Program-made: the position numbers and the translations under genes
Assembly: GCA_031272145.1 (NCBI GenBank)
Contig: JAISUL010000059.1
Location: forward strand, 1 to 48,226
Direction: 5' to 3'
DNA from: Synergistaceae bacterium
GTDB lineage: Bacteria > Synergistota > Synergistia > Synergistales > Aminobacteriaceae
Length of the DNA: 48,226 bases
The notes under the pieces: generated by a model
The model's database searches: none
Told to the model about the DNA's origin: nothing
What the model saw: only the letters and a program-made list of their open reading frames with translations
In this document: piece by piece, positions 14,401 to 23,509 of the stretch
How positions within the stretch are numbered: position 1 is the first letter of the stretch
Layout: each line of letters starts with the position of its first letter

Positions 14401-15037
14401 ATGCGGCTCTCCCTTCGGACAAAATAGAGACCAGCGTCCTGATCCTCTCGGACAGCCCCCCACGCAGCGGAAGGGCTATCACCTGAACTCCTTCGGCACC
14501 CAGAGTAGCCGAAAGCTCCACGACGGAAAGGGGCAGACATGCCCGTTCGTTTCCGCCCGCATCCATCTTCTCCGCTATGCCGCGAACCGATTCCGAGCTG
14601 TCGGACGCGGTCAGGATCAGCATCGGCCCGTTTTTGGCGTTTTTGCGCCTGACTCCCTTTGATTGTACACCATCGCTTCCTATGCGCACCAAACCCGCGC
14701 GGCGTGCGAGCGACAAAACTGAGCGAAGCTCCCTCTCGGCGCCCAGCAGAGTCGAAGGGGAGGGAAGGCCGCCGGCCTCGACGCGGGCCGCTAGCTGGTC
14801 GTAGAAGCAGTCGGGGACTTTGGTCTTCAGGACGCGTGAGAGGGCGCCGCTCTTCCGCGCCTTTTCGACGCACTCCTTCTTTGGGCAGAGGTACGCGCCG
14901 CGCCCCGGCAGCTTGCCTCGCTCGTCCAAGAACACCGCGCCCTCCGGCGAACGGACGACCCTGAGCAGCACTGCCCCGACCGCCGGCTCGCGGCACGCGG
15001 CGCATGTGCGCGGCCTGCGCCTGGGCGGCTCTGCCAT
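14387..15037 (-). CDS. Fused YlxR (RnpM) - YlxQ (L7Ae-like) RNA-binding protein
   Basis: 216 aa. Residues 1-85 are a YlxR/DUF448 domain: RTCAACREP and [20 protein letters not shown]. Residues from about 95 resemble the L7Ae/YlxQ fold ([25 protein letters not shown], then [14 protein letters not shown]). In most Firmicutes ylxR and ylxQ are two small genes between nusA and infB; here one frame carries both in the same order. RnpM is known to modulate RNase P RNA, and L7Ae proteins bind kink-turns. Its ATG overlaps the nusA stop by 1 bp. Confidence 0.85.
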   Translation of the reverse strand: MAEPPRRRPRTCAACREPAVGAVLLRVVRSPEGAVFLDERGKLPGRGAYLCPKKECVEKARKSGALSRVLKTKVPDCFYDQLAARVEAGGLPSPSTLLGAERELRSVLSLARRAGLVRIGSDGVQSKGVRRKNAKNGPMLILTASDSSESVRGIAEKMDAGGNERACLPLSVVELSATLGAEGVQVIALPLRGGLSERIRTLVSILSEGRAAFEQT

Positions 15038-16212
15038 TAGCCGTCCTTCTTCCTAGCTCGCGTCTTTTTCTTCGGAGGGGCGTCCGTGAAGATGTCCGAC
15101 GCGGTGACGGCAGGGGCGGCGGCCTCCACCGGGAAGTCGTGGAAGATGTCCGACAGGGTGGGCATGCGCTCGGCCTCGACCGTCGTTATGTCTATCTTCC
15201 ATCCCGTGAGGCGCGACGAGAGCCTGACGTTCTGGCCCAGCTTGCCTATGGCCAGGGACAGCTGGCCGGGGTAGACGTAGGCGTGGACGGCGCGCTCCTG
15301 CTCCGGCATGGGCTCGATCTTTGCGACCTTGGCCGGGGAGAGGGCGTTGCGCACGTAGGTTATGGGGTCCTCGCTCCACAGCACGGCGTCGATCTTCTCC
15401 CCGCAGAGCTCGCCGCTTATGTACTTCACCCTGTCGCCGGCGCTGCCGACGCAGGCCCCCACTGGGTCGACGTTGGGGTCTCTGCTGATCACGGCGACCT
15501 TGGCCCTGACCCCTCCCTCTCTGGCTATGCTCTTTATCTCGACGATTCCCTCGCGTATCTCCGGAACCTCGAGCTCCAGCAGCTTGCGGAGCAGGCCGGG
15601 GTGCGTGCGCGAGACGACTATGCGCGGCCCTCGCGCGGTCTGTCTGACCTCCAGGACGTAGAACTTCATCTGATCGCCCAGGCGGTACTTCTCGCCGGAG
15701 ATGCGCTCCTCGCGGGGGAAGATCGCGTCCGTGCGCTCGTTCAGCCTGACGATGATCTGCTCGCTTCGGAACTCGGCGATGATGCCGTTCATCATCTCGC
15801 CGATCTTGTCCGCGAACTCGTCGTAGACGACCTTTCTCTCGGCGTCCTTCAGCTTCTGCATGATGACCTGACGGGCGGTCTGAGCGGCTATGCGCCCGAA
15901 CTCCTCGGGGTTCTGCTTTATGCGCAGCAGGTCCCCGACCTTCGGCTTGATGAAACCGTCCTTGCGGGCGTCAAGCGGCGTTATCTGGGTGTCGGGGTCT
16001 GAGACCTCCTTCACCACCTCGCGGAGCTCGCTGACCGTTATCTCGCCGCTCTCGAAGTCGAGGTTGACCTCGGCCTCCTGATTGCCGCCCCTGTACTTCC
16101 TGTAGGCCGACTGCATGGCTGCCTTGAGGCTGTCGGCGATCAGGTCGGACGAAAGCGACCGGTCGCTGGTGATCTGCTTCAACGCGCCCAAAAAATCCTT
16201 GCTCAACCGCAT
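15037..16212 (-). CDS. nusA: Transcription termination/antitermination factor NusA
   Basis: 391 aa: N-terminal RNA-polymerase-binding domain (1 to about 125), S1 domain (about 135-200), then KH1/KH2 (IAREGGVRAKVAVIS, DPVGACVGSAGDRVKYI, LSLAIGKLGQNVRLSSRLTGWKI split across 305-345). It ends in a basic tail and lacks the acidic C-terminal repeats of enterobacterial NusA. The KH1 loop reads GSAGDR where GPKGSR is common, a small oddity. It lies between rimP and the ylxR fusion, the canonical order. Confidence 0.95.
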   Translation of the reverse strand: MRLSKDFLGALKQITSDRSLSSDLIADSLKAAMQSAYRKYRGGNQEAEVNLDFESGEITVSELREVVKEVSDPDTQITPLDARKDGFIKPKVGDLLRIKQNPEEFGRIAAQTARQVIMQKLKDAERKVVYDEFADKIGEMMNGIIAEFRSEQIIVRLNERTDAIFPREERISGEKYRLGDQMKFYVLEVRQTARGPRIVVSRTHPGLLRKLLELEVPEIREGIVEIKSIAREGGVRAKVAVISRDPNVDPVGACVGSAGDRVKYISGELCGEKIDAVLWSEDPITYVRNALSPAKVAKIEPMPEQERAVHAYVYPGQLSLAIGKLGQNVRLSSRLTGWKIDITTVEAERMPTLSDIFHDFPVEAAAPAVTASDIFTDAPPKKKTRARKKDG

Positions 16213-16240
16213 AAATCAAAGCCCTCCAAACAACCCAGCC

Positions 16241-16675
16241 TCACCTGAACACAAGCGAGGCGCCGGTCACGTCGGCGAAGGGAATCTCGACCGCTCCGTG
16301 CTCCGTTTCGAGGAACACCCGCATCTCGTCGGAGTCCTTTATGACGCCGACGTGGGTCTTTCGCCCGTCGATGAGCGAGCCGGTGCGCACCCGCGCCTCC
16401 CTGCCCCTGAAGCGCCCGTAGTCCGCCGGCTTCAGCAGGGGGCGCTCCAGCCCTGGCGACCCGACCTCCAGGTAGTACCTGCCGCTCAGGAGCGGCCCGT
16501 CCCTCTCGTCGAGCCACCTGTTCACGGCCTTCGAGACGATCTCGCAGTCGGACGTCCCGATGCCCCCGAGCGAGTCTATGAGCACCCGGACGATCTTGCG
16601 CCCCGACTCCGTGACGAGCGAAGCCAGCACGCACTCGTAGCCGAGCTTGTTAACGATCTCCTCGATGCCGCGCAC
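16241..16675 (-). CDS. rimP: Ribosome maturation factor RimP
   Basis: 144 aa from GTG 16675, which has AAGGAGGA 4-5 nt upstream. It acts in 30S assembly. Features: VLIDSLGGIGTSDCEIVSKAVNRWLD, YYLEVGSPGLERPL and the C-terminal SH3-like FADVTGASLVF. It is the first gene of the translation operon, 28 bp before nusA; the terminator at 16725-16753 separates it from the cell-shape operon. Confidence 0.93.
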   Translation of the reverse strand: MRGIEEIVNKLGYECVLASLVTESGRKIVRVLIDSLGGIGTSDCEIVSKAVNRWLDERDGPLLSGRYYLEVGSPGLERPLLKPADYGRFRGREARVRTGSLIDGRKTHVGVIKDSDEMRVFLETEHGAVEIPFADVTGASLVFR

Positions 16676-16724
16676 GAGTTCCTCCTTGGCCGAAATGTCC
16701 CCTCACCTCGAAGCGTAAAATAAC

Positions 16725-16753
16725 AAAAAAGAGTGAAGGCTCCTCCCTCACTC
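16725..16753 (-). terminator. Terminator at the end of the mre-min-rod operon
   Basis: On the minus strand GAGTGAGGG (16753-16745), short loop, CCTTCACTC (16739-16731, one mismatch), then TTTTTTG. It separates the cell-shape operon from rimP. Confidence 0.8.
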
Positions 16754-16832
16754 TCAAGGTCGTAGTTTGATGATGCAATCATATCAGAAAAGTTCCCGAA
16801 GGGAGTAGGAAAAAAACAAAAAAGCGCGGGCA

Positions 16833-17021
16833 TTACTCCTCGTAGTGTCCTTTGTGGGTCATCTCCCACGCTTCTAGTTCTTCCATGGTGACGGTGACGC
16901 CACGGCCATCGTCGAGGTCTCGCACGGCCTTCTCGACCTTGGCTATGTACTCGGCGTTGCGCAGGGCTTTAAGCGAAACGGGCGCTTCCGCGTTGCGGGG
17001 GGCTAGTGCCGCTACTGTCAT
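16833..17021 (-). CDS. Small orphan antitoxin-like protein (62 aa)
   Basis: ATG 17021 with AAAGGAGA 7 nt upstream, 16 bp after rodA. Basic N-terminus (APRNAEAPVSLKALRNAEY) and acidic C-terminus (VTVTMEELEAWEM). The pattern NAEYIAKVEKAVRDLDDGRG..VT.EELE resembles small Phd/YefM- or RelB-type antitoxins, judged by eye. No toxin gene is adjacent: rodA lies upstream and a terminator downstream. It may be a solitary regulator or the remnant of a pair that has come under the cell-shape operon. Confidence 0.7.
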   Translation of the reverse strand: MTVAALAPRNAEAPVSLKALRNAEYIAKVEKAVRDLDDGRGVTVTMEELEAWEMTHKGHYEE

Positions 17022-17037
17022 GGGGCATTCTCCTTTC

Positions 17038-18150
17038 TCACGTCTTGTACTTGTTCGCCGAGTCCGCTCGGACTCCCCCGACCAGGGCCAGGGCTATCGT
17101 GATGGATATTATGGAGCTTCCCCCGTAGCTCAGGAAGGGCAGGGGCACGCCGGTCACGGGCATCAGGCCCATGCTCATGCCTATGCCCTCGAAGGCCTGG
17201 AACCATATCCAGGCGGTCACCCCGGCCGTCAGGATCTTGGCTCGGATGTCCCTGCTCCTCAGGCCTATGGCGGCGACGCGCGAGAAGAGCAGGCAGAACA
17301 GCAGCAGGAGGGTGGCTGAGCCGATGAAGCCGAACTCCTCGGCGTAGACGCTGAATATGAAGTCCGTGTGGGGTTCGGGCAGGAAGCGCAGCTTGCTCTG
17401 GAGGCCGCCCAAGAAGCCCTTGCCCCAGAAGCTGCCGGACCCAACGGCTATGCGCGACTGGATCACGTTGTACCCGGCGCCGAGCGGGTCGCGCGTCGGG
17501 TCGAGGAAGATGAGCAGCCTCATCTTCTGGTACTCGCGCAGGCACGCCCAAGCGGACGGAAGCGACGCTACTCCGGCCCCGAAGAGCGTGAGGAGGTACT
17601 TCATCGGCGTCCCGGCGACGAAGAGGCAGGCCGCTATGATCACGACGTAGACCAGCGCGCTCCCAAGGTCGGGCTGGACTAAGACCATCAGGACGGCAGG
17701 CGCGCCCACGGTGAGCCCTATAAGGAACGGCCTCATCGAGGTGGGCGGGTACCGGCTGAGCACCTTCGACAGCACAAGCACCAGGGAAATTTTCGCGAAC
17801 TCGGACGGCTGGACTCGGATGAAGCCGAGGGAGATCATGCGCTGGGCGCCCTTGACCTCCGGCGAGGCGAACATCGTAAGGCACAGCAGGACGAGCGCTG
17901 CGCAGTAGAGGGGATACGCGGCGTCAAGGAACCTCTGGTAGCCCACGGAGACGACGACGGCGTATGCCAGTCCGGCGAGGGCGCACCATGTTGTCTGCCT
18001 GAGGGCGTAAACCCACCCCTGCCCGGCTGTGCCGGAGCCTGCGCTGTATATGCATGCTATGCCAGCCGCCGCTAAGACTAGGACGCCGCCCAAAAGCGCC
18101 CTGTCCGGCGACGCGAGGTCTCTAAACAGGGCGAAGGGCGAACGGCGCAA
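17038..18150 (-). CDS. rodA: SEDS peptidoglycan polymerase RodA
   Basis: 370 aa, TTG start, about ten membrane segments. It polymerises lipid II glycan strands for lateral wall growth with PBP2. Recognised by GIACIYSAGSG, KGAQRMISLGFIRVQPSEFAKISLVL, VQPDLGSALVYV and the C-terminal LPFLSYGGSSII. It lies in one operon with mrdA and mreBCD, its functional partners, which favours RodA over FtsW. Confidence 0.93.
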   Translation of the reverse strand: MRRSPFALFRDLASPDRALLGGVLVLAAAGIACIYSAGSGTAGQGWVYALRQTTWCALAGLAYAVVVSVGYQRFLDAAYPLYCAALVLLCLTMFASPEVKGAQRMISLGFIRVQPSEFAKISLVLVLSKVLSRYPPTSMRPFLIGLTVGAPAVLMVLVQPDLGSALVYVVIIAACLFVAGTPMKYLLTLFGAGVASLPSAWACLREYQKMRLLIFLDPTRDPLGAGYNVIQSRIAVGSGSFWGKGFLGGLQSKLRFLPEPHTDFIFSVYAEEFGFIGSATLLLLFCLLFSRVAAIGLRSRDIRAKILTAGVTAWIWFQAFEGIGMSMGLMPVTGVPLPFLSYGGSSIISITIALALVGGVRADSANKYKT

Positions 18151-18153
18151 CGG

Positions 18154-18471
18154 TTACTTGTGGCGTGGATGCGCGGGCCGTGCGGCAGGGCCTGGCGACA
18201 GGACGTCCTCGGCTGTGGCGCCGCGCTTTATGCGAAGCACAGGGATGTTGGCGACGAAGGCCACCGAGTGCTTCTCGCGCCCGAGGTCCATTTGGATCTT
18301 CGTCTCGTCTATCTCCATGTATTTCTTGAGGACGGCGATCATATCCACGCGCAGGCTCTCCAGAAGCTGTGGCGAGATGTCGCTGCGGTCGTGAATGAGA
18401 ACGAGCCTCAGCCGTTCCCTCGCGTCCTCCGCGCTCCCGCCGCCGCCGAATAACTTTCTCAAGAACTCCAA
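18154..18471 (-). CDS. minE: Cell-division topological specificity factor MinE
   Basis: 105 aa, TTG start with AAGGAGAGA upstream. N-terminal membrane-targeting MEFLRKLFGG, MinD-contact helix (ARERLRLVLIHDRSDISP) and C-terminal dimer domain (LKKYMEIDETKIQMDL). It stimulates MinD ATPase to drive pole-to-pole oscillation. The tail (PGPAARPAHPRHK) is longer than usual. It lies between minD and rodA. Confidence 0.93.
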   Translation of the reverse strand: MEFLRKLFGGGGSAEDARERLRLVLIHDRSDISPQLLESLRVDMIAVLKKYMEIDETKIQMDLGREKHSVAFVANIPVLRIKRGATAEDVLSPGPAARPAHPRHK

Positions 18472-18495
18472 CCCTATCTCTCCTTACGAGCGCGG

Positions 18496-19305
18496 TTACG
18501 CTCCGAAGCCCAGAAAAGCCTTGAGGGCGTCAATGAATCCACGCCCGCTGCGCACGTCCATCGAAAGCATAGGCACGTCCTCGCCGAGTATTCTGGCCGC
18601 TATGTTCGAGTACGCCTCGCCGGCGGGCGAGTCGCGCTTGAACGTCAGCGGCTCGCCTCTGTTGGACGCCTTGATCACGCTGTCGTCCTCCGGCACTATG
18701 CCTATTAGCTTCACGGCCAGCAGGTCAAGTATGTCGTCGGGCGACAGCATCTCGCCGCCCTGAACCATCGCGGGGCGGTATCGGTTGATTATAAGCTGCG
18801 TCGGGGACTTGCCCATCGAGTCGAGCATGCCGATGATGCGGTCGGCGTCGCGCACTGCCGGTATTTCAGGCGTCGTGACGACAAGCGCCTCGTCCGCTCC
18901 GGCCGCCGCGTTCTTGAAGCCGCCCTCTATACCCGCAGGGCAGTCGAGCAGGATGAAGTCGAACTGCTCCCTCATCTGGTCGCATAGCTCCCTCATCTGC
19001 TCGGGCGTCACCGCGTCCTTGGTGCGGGTCTGCGCCGTCGGCATAAGGTAGAGATGGTCCCTCATCCTCTTGTCGTGAACCAGCGCCTGACCAAGCTTGC
19101 ACCGCTTCTCAATCACGTCTATGAAATTGTACACGACCCTGCTCTCAAGCCCCATGACCAGATCGAGATTCCGCAGGCCGATGTCCGCATCGACGGCGAC
19201 GACCTTGTTTCCCCTCTGCGCCAGGGCGACGGCGAGATTCGCCGTGGTCGTAGTCTTGCCGACTCCGCCCTTGCCGGCCGTTACCACAATCGCTCGCGCG
19301 CTCAA
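18496..19305 (-). CDS. minD: Septum-site ATPase MinD
   Basis: 269 aa, TTG start. Deviant Walker A GKGGVGKT (11-18), DADIGLRNLDLVMGLE, Walker B LLDCPAGIEGGF, and a C-terminal amphipathic helix (GFIDALKAFLGF) for membrane binding. It normally recruits MinC to inhibit FtsZ away from mid-cell. No minC is present beside it; PBP2 is the upstream neighbour. Confidence 0.95.
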   Translation of the reverse strand: MSARAIVVTAGKGGVGKTTTTANLAVALAQRGNKVVAVDADIGLRNLDLVMGLESRVVYNFIDVIEKRCKLGQALVHDKRMRDHLYLMPTAQTRTKDAVTPEQMRELCDQMREQFDFILLDCPAGIEGGFKNAAAGADEALVVTTPEIPAVRDADRIIGMLDSMGKSPTQLIINRYRPAMVQGGEMLSPDDILDLLAVKLIGIVPEDDSVIKASNRGEPLTFKRDSPAGEAYSNIAARILGEDVPMLSMDVRSGRGFIDALKAFLGFGA

Positions 19306-19404
19306 AAGAACGACCCCCCATCTGAAAAAGAAGACGAACGAACCCTAACGGCCCTCGCTCTCAGGCATAATGATAACAGCTTTTCGCCGGAGTTTCACGT
19401 TTTC

Positions 19405-21147
19405 TTACTCATCCACCGGGTGGCTTAAAAGATAGGCCAAGATTTCGCCCACGATGGGGGACGCCACGCTGCTCCCGTGCTCCCCCGCCTCGACCATAGC
19501 GACCGCGGCGTACTGAGGGGCGCTTGCCGGAGCGTAGCCGGCGAACAGGGCGTGGTCAACCCCGTGGGCGTTCTGGGCAGTCCCGGTCTTGCCCGCCACG
19601 GCCACGCCGAAGCCGCCCGCCCTCGAGCCGGTCCCGCGGCTGACAACGTAGTTCAGCCCCCTCTGAACCGCCGAGAGCTTCTCCGGCGCAACGCCCAGGC
19701 TGACCGGCTCGCGGAAGCCCAAGTCCGACACGTGTGGCGTGACCAGCCAGCCCCCGTTGGCCAAGGCCGCGTACGCCCTGGCCAGCTGCAGCGGCGTCAG
19801 CAGCAGGAAGCCCTGGCCGATAGAGTAGTTTATCGTGTCCCCCCTGTACCAGTTCTCGTGGAAGCGCTCCCTCTTCCACTCAGGCCCCGCTATGACTCCC
19901 CCAGCCTCGGCTGGCAGGTCTATGCCGGTCGGCTCGCCAAGGCCGAACTTCCGCACCCACTTGAGCAGCCTCTCTATGCCGAGCTTCATGCCCACCTGGT
20001 AGAAGTACACGTCGCACGAGTTCTGGAGGGCGCTCGTGAGGTTCACGTATCCGTGCCCGGCCCTGTTCCAGCAGCGGAACGTGCGGGTCGGGAGCTCCAG
20101 ATAGCCAGGGCAGTGGTAGACGGTGCTGGGCGTGATGGCGTCCTCCTCCAGGGCGGCCAGGGCGACGATGGCCTTGAACGTCGAGGCCGGCGGGTAGACG
20201 CCTGAGATGGCTCGGTCGAGCATGGGCTTGTTCGCGTCCGAGGTGATGGCGCGCCACTCCCTCGCGGACATGCCCCAGGCCAGCGGGTTGTTGTCGTAGG
20301 TCGGGGACGAGACAAGCACGAGCACAGCGCCGGTCTTCACGTTCATGGCGACGACTGCGCCTTTGTACCCTGCCATGAGCTCCGCCGCGCGCTTCTGCGC
20401 ACCGAGGTCTATGGTCAGGCGGATGCTCTCGCCCCTCTCCGAGCCGCGCGTGTCCAGGTCTCTGACCTTGCGCCCTCTAGCGTCGACCTCGATGGACTCC
20501 TCGCCGGCCACGCCGCGGAGCTGCTCCTCGTACAGCCTTTCGATGCCGCCCTTGCCGATTATGTCGCCGCCCATGTACTCGCCGCCGGGCGCGCTCTTGA
20601 GCTCGCTCTCGGATATTTCCCCGACGTAGCCGGTTATGTTCGAGGCTATCGCGCCGGACGGGTATATCCTGCGCCACACCGGCAGCGGAAAGAGCTGCGC
20701 CGGAAACGCCGGGTCGGCGAATATCTCGGCCATCTGCGCCATCGTGAGGTTGTGCACCAGGCGTATCACGCGGTAGGGGGCTATGGTCTGCCTCCTTATG
20801 GTCTTCTCCATGTCTGAGACTGAGAGTGGTATGCCGTGCTCGGCCAAGACCTTCTCGACGCGCGGCAGCATGTCGGGCTTGTTCAAGTCCATCGGGTAGC
20901 CCATGATGCTGAACGTCGTCTCGTTGACCGCGAGTGGGGCGCCGTTGCGGTCGTATATGTCGCCGCGCGGCGGCGGGGCAAAGCGGATTATCCTGAGGCG
21001 GTTGCCGTAGGCCAGGCGAACGTAGCGGTCGGAGTGCTCTATCTGAAAAAAGTAGAGCCCGATCAGCAGTACCCCAAGCGTGGCGAAGACCCAGTAGAGC
21101 AGAAACTTCAGGCGGGCGTCCAAAACGTCCCTGACGTCGGCTGGCAT
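19405..21147 (-). CDS. mrdA: Peptidoglycan transpeptidase PBP2
   Basis: 580 aa. One N-terminal membrane anchor (about residues 15-33), a dimerisation domain beginning with PRGDIYDRNGAPLAVN, and a transpeptidase domain: active-site STFK near residue 323 (YPPASTFKAI), SCD in LQNSCDVYFYQVG, and KTG near 518 (VAGKTGTAQN). It cross-links new peptidoglycan in the elongasome with RodA and MreBCD, encoded in the same operon. Length is typical. Confidence 0.95.
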   Translation of the reverse strand: MPADVRDVLDARLKFLLYWVFATLGVLLIGLYFFQIEHSDRYVRLAYGNRLRIIRFAPPPRGDIYDRNGAPLAVNETTFSIMGYPMDLNKPDMLPRVEKVLAEHGIPLSVSDMEKTIRRQTIAPYRVIRLVHNLTMAQMAEIFADPAFPAQLFPLPVWRRIYPSGAIASNITGYVGEISESELKSAPGGEYMGGDIIGKGGIERLYEEQLRGVAGEESIEVDARGRKVRDLDTRGSERGESIRLTIDLGAQKRAAELMAGYKGAVVAMNVKTGAVLVLVSSPTYDNNPLAWGMSAREWRAITSDANKPMLDRAISGVYPPASTFKAIVALAALEEDAITPSTVYHCPGYLELPTRTFRCWNRAGHGYVNLTSALQNSCDVYFYQVGMKLGIERLLKWVRKFGLGEPTGIDLPAEAGGVIAGPEWKRERFHENWYRGDTINYSIGQGFLLLTPLQLARAYAALANGGWLVTPHVSDLGFREPVSLGVAPEKLSAVQRGLNYVVSRGTGSRAGGFGVAVAGKTGTAQNAHGVDHALFAGYAPASAPQYAAVAMVEAGEHGSSVASPIVGEILAYLLSHPVDE

Positions 21148-21186
21148 CGGTTACCTCTCTTCCTATTTATATATGCTTAAATACCC

Positions 21187-21645
21187 TCACTCGTTCGCGC
21201 CGTTTTTCGAGCGGGCGAAGCAGAACGCGAGCAGGCACGCCAGGGAGACGGCGCATATCTGCTGCATCTCGAACAGGCGGGCTCCGTTCACCGCGCGGAC
21301 AAACAGGGCGAAGTACATGGCCGACGGGATCAGCTGGGACATCCAGAACACGAAGAACACCACGAAGGCGGTGCGTCCGGACGACGGCAGGGCGTTCCAG
21401 AACATTATGACGCCCGTGACCACGCACACGTTGGCGAGGGCGAAGAAGCCCGGCATTCCGACCCACCGCAGGTCCCAAAGAAGTCCGCCGAAGAACGCGC
21501 CCCATATGGCCCCTATGCCGTCGCGCATCTTGTCGGTCAGGAGGCCGTAGACTATGCTGAGCAGGAACAGCTCCGGTATCTGCATTATCCCGTCCGTCAG
21601 AACCGTGAGCAGGTCCTGCGCGAGCCAGCAGACGGCGTATATCAT
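21187..21645 (-). CDS. mreD: Rod-shape protein MreD
   Basis: 152 aa, ATG 21645 overlapping the mreC stop (ATGA). The open frame runs much further upstream, but that part is out-of-frame mreC. Four or five hydrophobic segments (LFLLSIVYGLLTD, GAFFGGLLWDL, AVSLACLLAFCFA). MreD is an integral membrane partner of MreC. Assigned by composition, size and position between mreC and mrdA, since the family is poorly conserved. Confidence 0.85.
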   Translation of the reverse strand: MIYAVCWLAQDLLTVLTDGIMQIPELFLLSIVYGLLTDKMRDGIGAIWGAFFGGLLWDLRWVGMPGFFALANVCVVTGVIMFWNALPSSGRTAFVVFFVFWMSQLIPSAMYFALFVRAVNGARLFEMQQICAVSLACLLAFCFARSKNGANE

Positions 21646-22439
21646 CGCGTGCGCGGCGTCAGGATCGACACGGAGTAGAGCCTTGAGAAGTCGGCGCCCG
21701 GCCTGATCCTGTACGTGACGTAGCCGCTCGACAGCGCCGCAGCCTCGTGTTTTTCCTCCACTTTCTCTATCTCCCCTATGGGTATTCCCGGGGGGAGAAA
21801 TTCGTTCACCAGAGCCGTGCTGACCTTCATGCCTGGCTCGACGCCGCGTCCCTCCGGTATGTAGGCGAGGAGCACGGTTCCGTTGCCTCCGCCCACCACG
21901 ACGCCAATGTCCCTCGTCTCCTCTATAACGGCGGGGATCATAAGGGACTGCGACGTCAGCAGGTCGATCCACGATGACATCTCGCCCACGCTGTTCACGC
22001 GGCCAACTAGGAAGCCGTTCTGAAACACAGGAAGGCCGACCGCCATGCTGTCCCCGCGCCCTCGGTTCACCCGCGCCTCGTTCCACCAGCCCTGGGGCTC
22101 GCGCAGCGTGATGCGTGCCTCCTTGGTGCGGGAGTTGAGATCGGCAACTATTATCTCGGCGAAGTGCGCCGACTCCGCGAGCCTCAGCGCGGCGTTCTCG
22201 CTGCGCAGCGCGTCGATCTGGCGCTTGAGTTCCTCCTTCTCCCATGCCCAGACGTACACCTCGCGGCAAAAACTCCTAAGCAGCAGAATCGGGTACTCCG
22301 GCACGGACAGGACGCTGCCGCAGAGGTCGACGGCGTTCCTCACGACCGGCAGGCCGGGCGACGTGCCGAGCAGGAGCATCCCTAGCACGGCGGCGCTCAC
22401 CCCGTGAACCCACTCCTGCGTCATGCGCTTGTCGAACAC
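21642..22439 (-). CDS. mreC: Rod-shape protein MreC
   Basis: 265 aa, GTG start. N-terminal membrane segment (about residues 14-30), coiled coil (EKEELKRQIDALRSENAALRL split near 67-87) and a periplasmic double beta-barrel with GLPVFQNGFLVGRV and the C-terminal part around GIPIGEIEKVEE. It links MreB to PBP2 and RodA. It follows mreB by 3 bp. Confidence 0.93.
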   Translation of the reverse strand: MFDKRMTQEWVHGVSAAVLGMLLLGTSPGLPVVRNAVDLCGSVLSVPEYPILLLRSFCREVYVWAWEKEELKRQIDALRSENAALRLAESAHFAEIIVADLNSRTKEARITLREPQGWWNEARVNRGRGDSMAVGLPVFQNGFLVGRVNSVGEMSSWIDLLTSQSLMIPAVIEETRDIGVVVGGGNGTVLLAYIPEGRGVEPGMKVSTALVNEFLPPGIPIGEIEKVEEKHEAAALSSGYVTYRIRPGADFSRLYSVSILTPRTR

Positions 22440-22442
22440 GTC

Positions 22443-23498
22443 TCAGCGAGCCCCCCGCTCCACCGATGTCAGCACGCGCTTCATCGCGGCCAGGTTGTCG
22501 AGCACCTTGCCCACTCCCATAGCCACCGAGAACAGTGGGTCCTCGGCCACGACCACCGGCGTGTTGACCGCGCGGGACAGCCTCTCGGCGAAGCCCTTCA
22601 GAAGCGCGACCCCGCCTGTGAGGACTATGCCCTGGTCGACTATGTCCTTCGCCAGCTCGGGGGGGGTCTTCTCCAGAGCGACCTTCAGCATGTCCTCTAT
22701 GCGCATGAATATGGGCTCAAGCGCCTCGCGCACCTCGATCGACGACACAGTGTCTATCTTGGGAAGCCCGTCGGACAGGTCGCGTCCCTTGACCGCCATC
22801 TCAAGTTCGGGCGACATGGGGAGGGCCGAGCCTATGGTGTTCTTGACCTCCTCGGCAGTGATCTCCCCTATGAACAGCGCGTACCTTTGGCGCAGCATGG
22901 CGATTATGGCGTTGTCCATCTCCTTGCCAGCCGCGCGGACGGAGCTCGGCACCACTATGTCGCCCAAGGATATGACGGAGACCTCGCTCGTGCCGCCGCC
23001 TATGTCGATGATCATGCTGCCGCGCGCCTCGCTTATGGGCAGGCCGACGCCTATCGCGGCGGCAAGGGGCTCGGCCACGACGTAGGCCTCGCTGGCGCCT
23101 GCACCGAGCGTCGCGTCTATGACTGCCTTCTTCTCCACCTCGGTGACCTCGGCCGGCACCGCTATCACGACGCGCGGATGGGCCATAAACGACTTGCTCC
23201 CGTTCGCCCTCCTGAGGCAGTAGCGGATGAGCTCCTCCGTCATGTCGAAGTTGGCTATGACCCCATCCTGAAGCGGCCATATCGCCTCGACTCCGGCGGG
23301 GGTCTTGCCGATCATGGCCTTGGCGTCGCGCCCGACTGCTATGATCTCCATCCCGCCGCCCCTCGGCAGCTTCCTCATGGCCACGGTCGAGGGCTCGCTT
23401 ATGACTATGCCCTCGTTCCGAACGTACACGACGATGTTGGCCGTGCCGAGGTCTATCCCGACGTCAAGCCCCAGTATCCCCGAAAGATATTTGAACAC
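22443..23498 (-). CDS. mreB: Actin-like rod-shape determinant MreB
   Basis: 351 aa from GTG 23498, with GGTGAT just upstream; a longer frame to 23540 would add 14 residues reading into the neighbouring gene and is unlikely. Nucleotide motifs: VGIDLGTANI (13-22), IDIGGGTSEVSVIS and GIVLTGGVALLKG. It polymerises under the inner membrane to orient wall synthesis. A membrane-binding N-terminus (MFKYLSGILG) is present. Confidence 0.95.
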   Translation of the reverse strand: MFKYLSGILGLDVGIDLGTANIVVYVRNEGIVISEPSTVAMRKLPRGGGMEIIAVGRDAKAMIGKTPAGVEAIWPLQDGVIANFDMTEELIRYCLRRANGSKSFMAHPRVVIAVPAEVTEVEKKAVIDATLGAGASEAYVVAEPLAAAIGVGLPISEARGSMIIDIGGGTSEVSVISLGDIVVPSSVRAAGKEMDNAIIAMLRQRYALFIGEITAEEVKNTIGSALPMSPELEMAVKGRDLSDGLPKIDTVSSIEVREALEPIFMRIEDMLKVALEKTPPELAKDIVDQGIVLTGGVALLKGFAERLSRAVNTPVVVAEDPLFSVAMGVGKVLDNLAAMKRVLTSVERGAR

Positions 23499-23509
23499 GG
23501 CATCACCGC

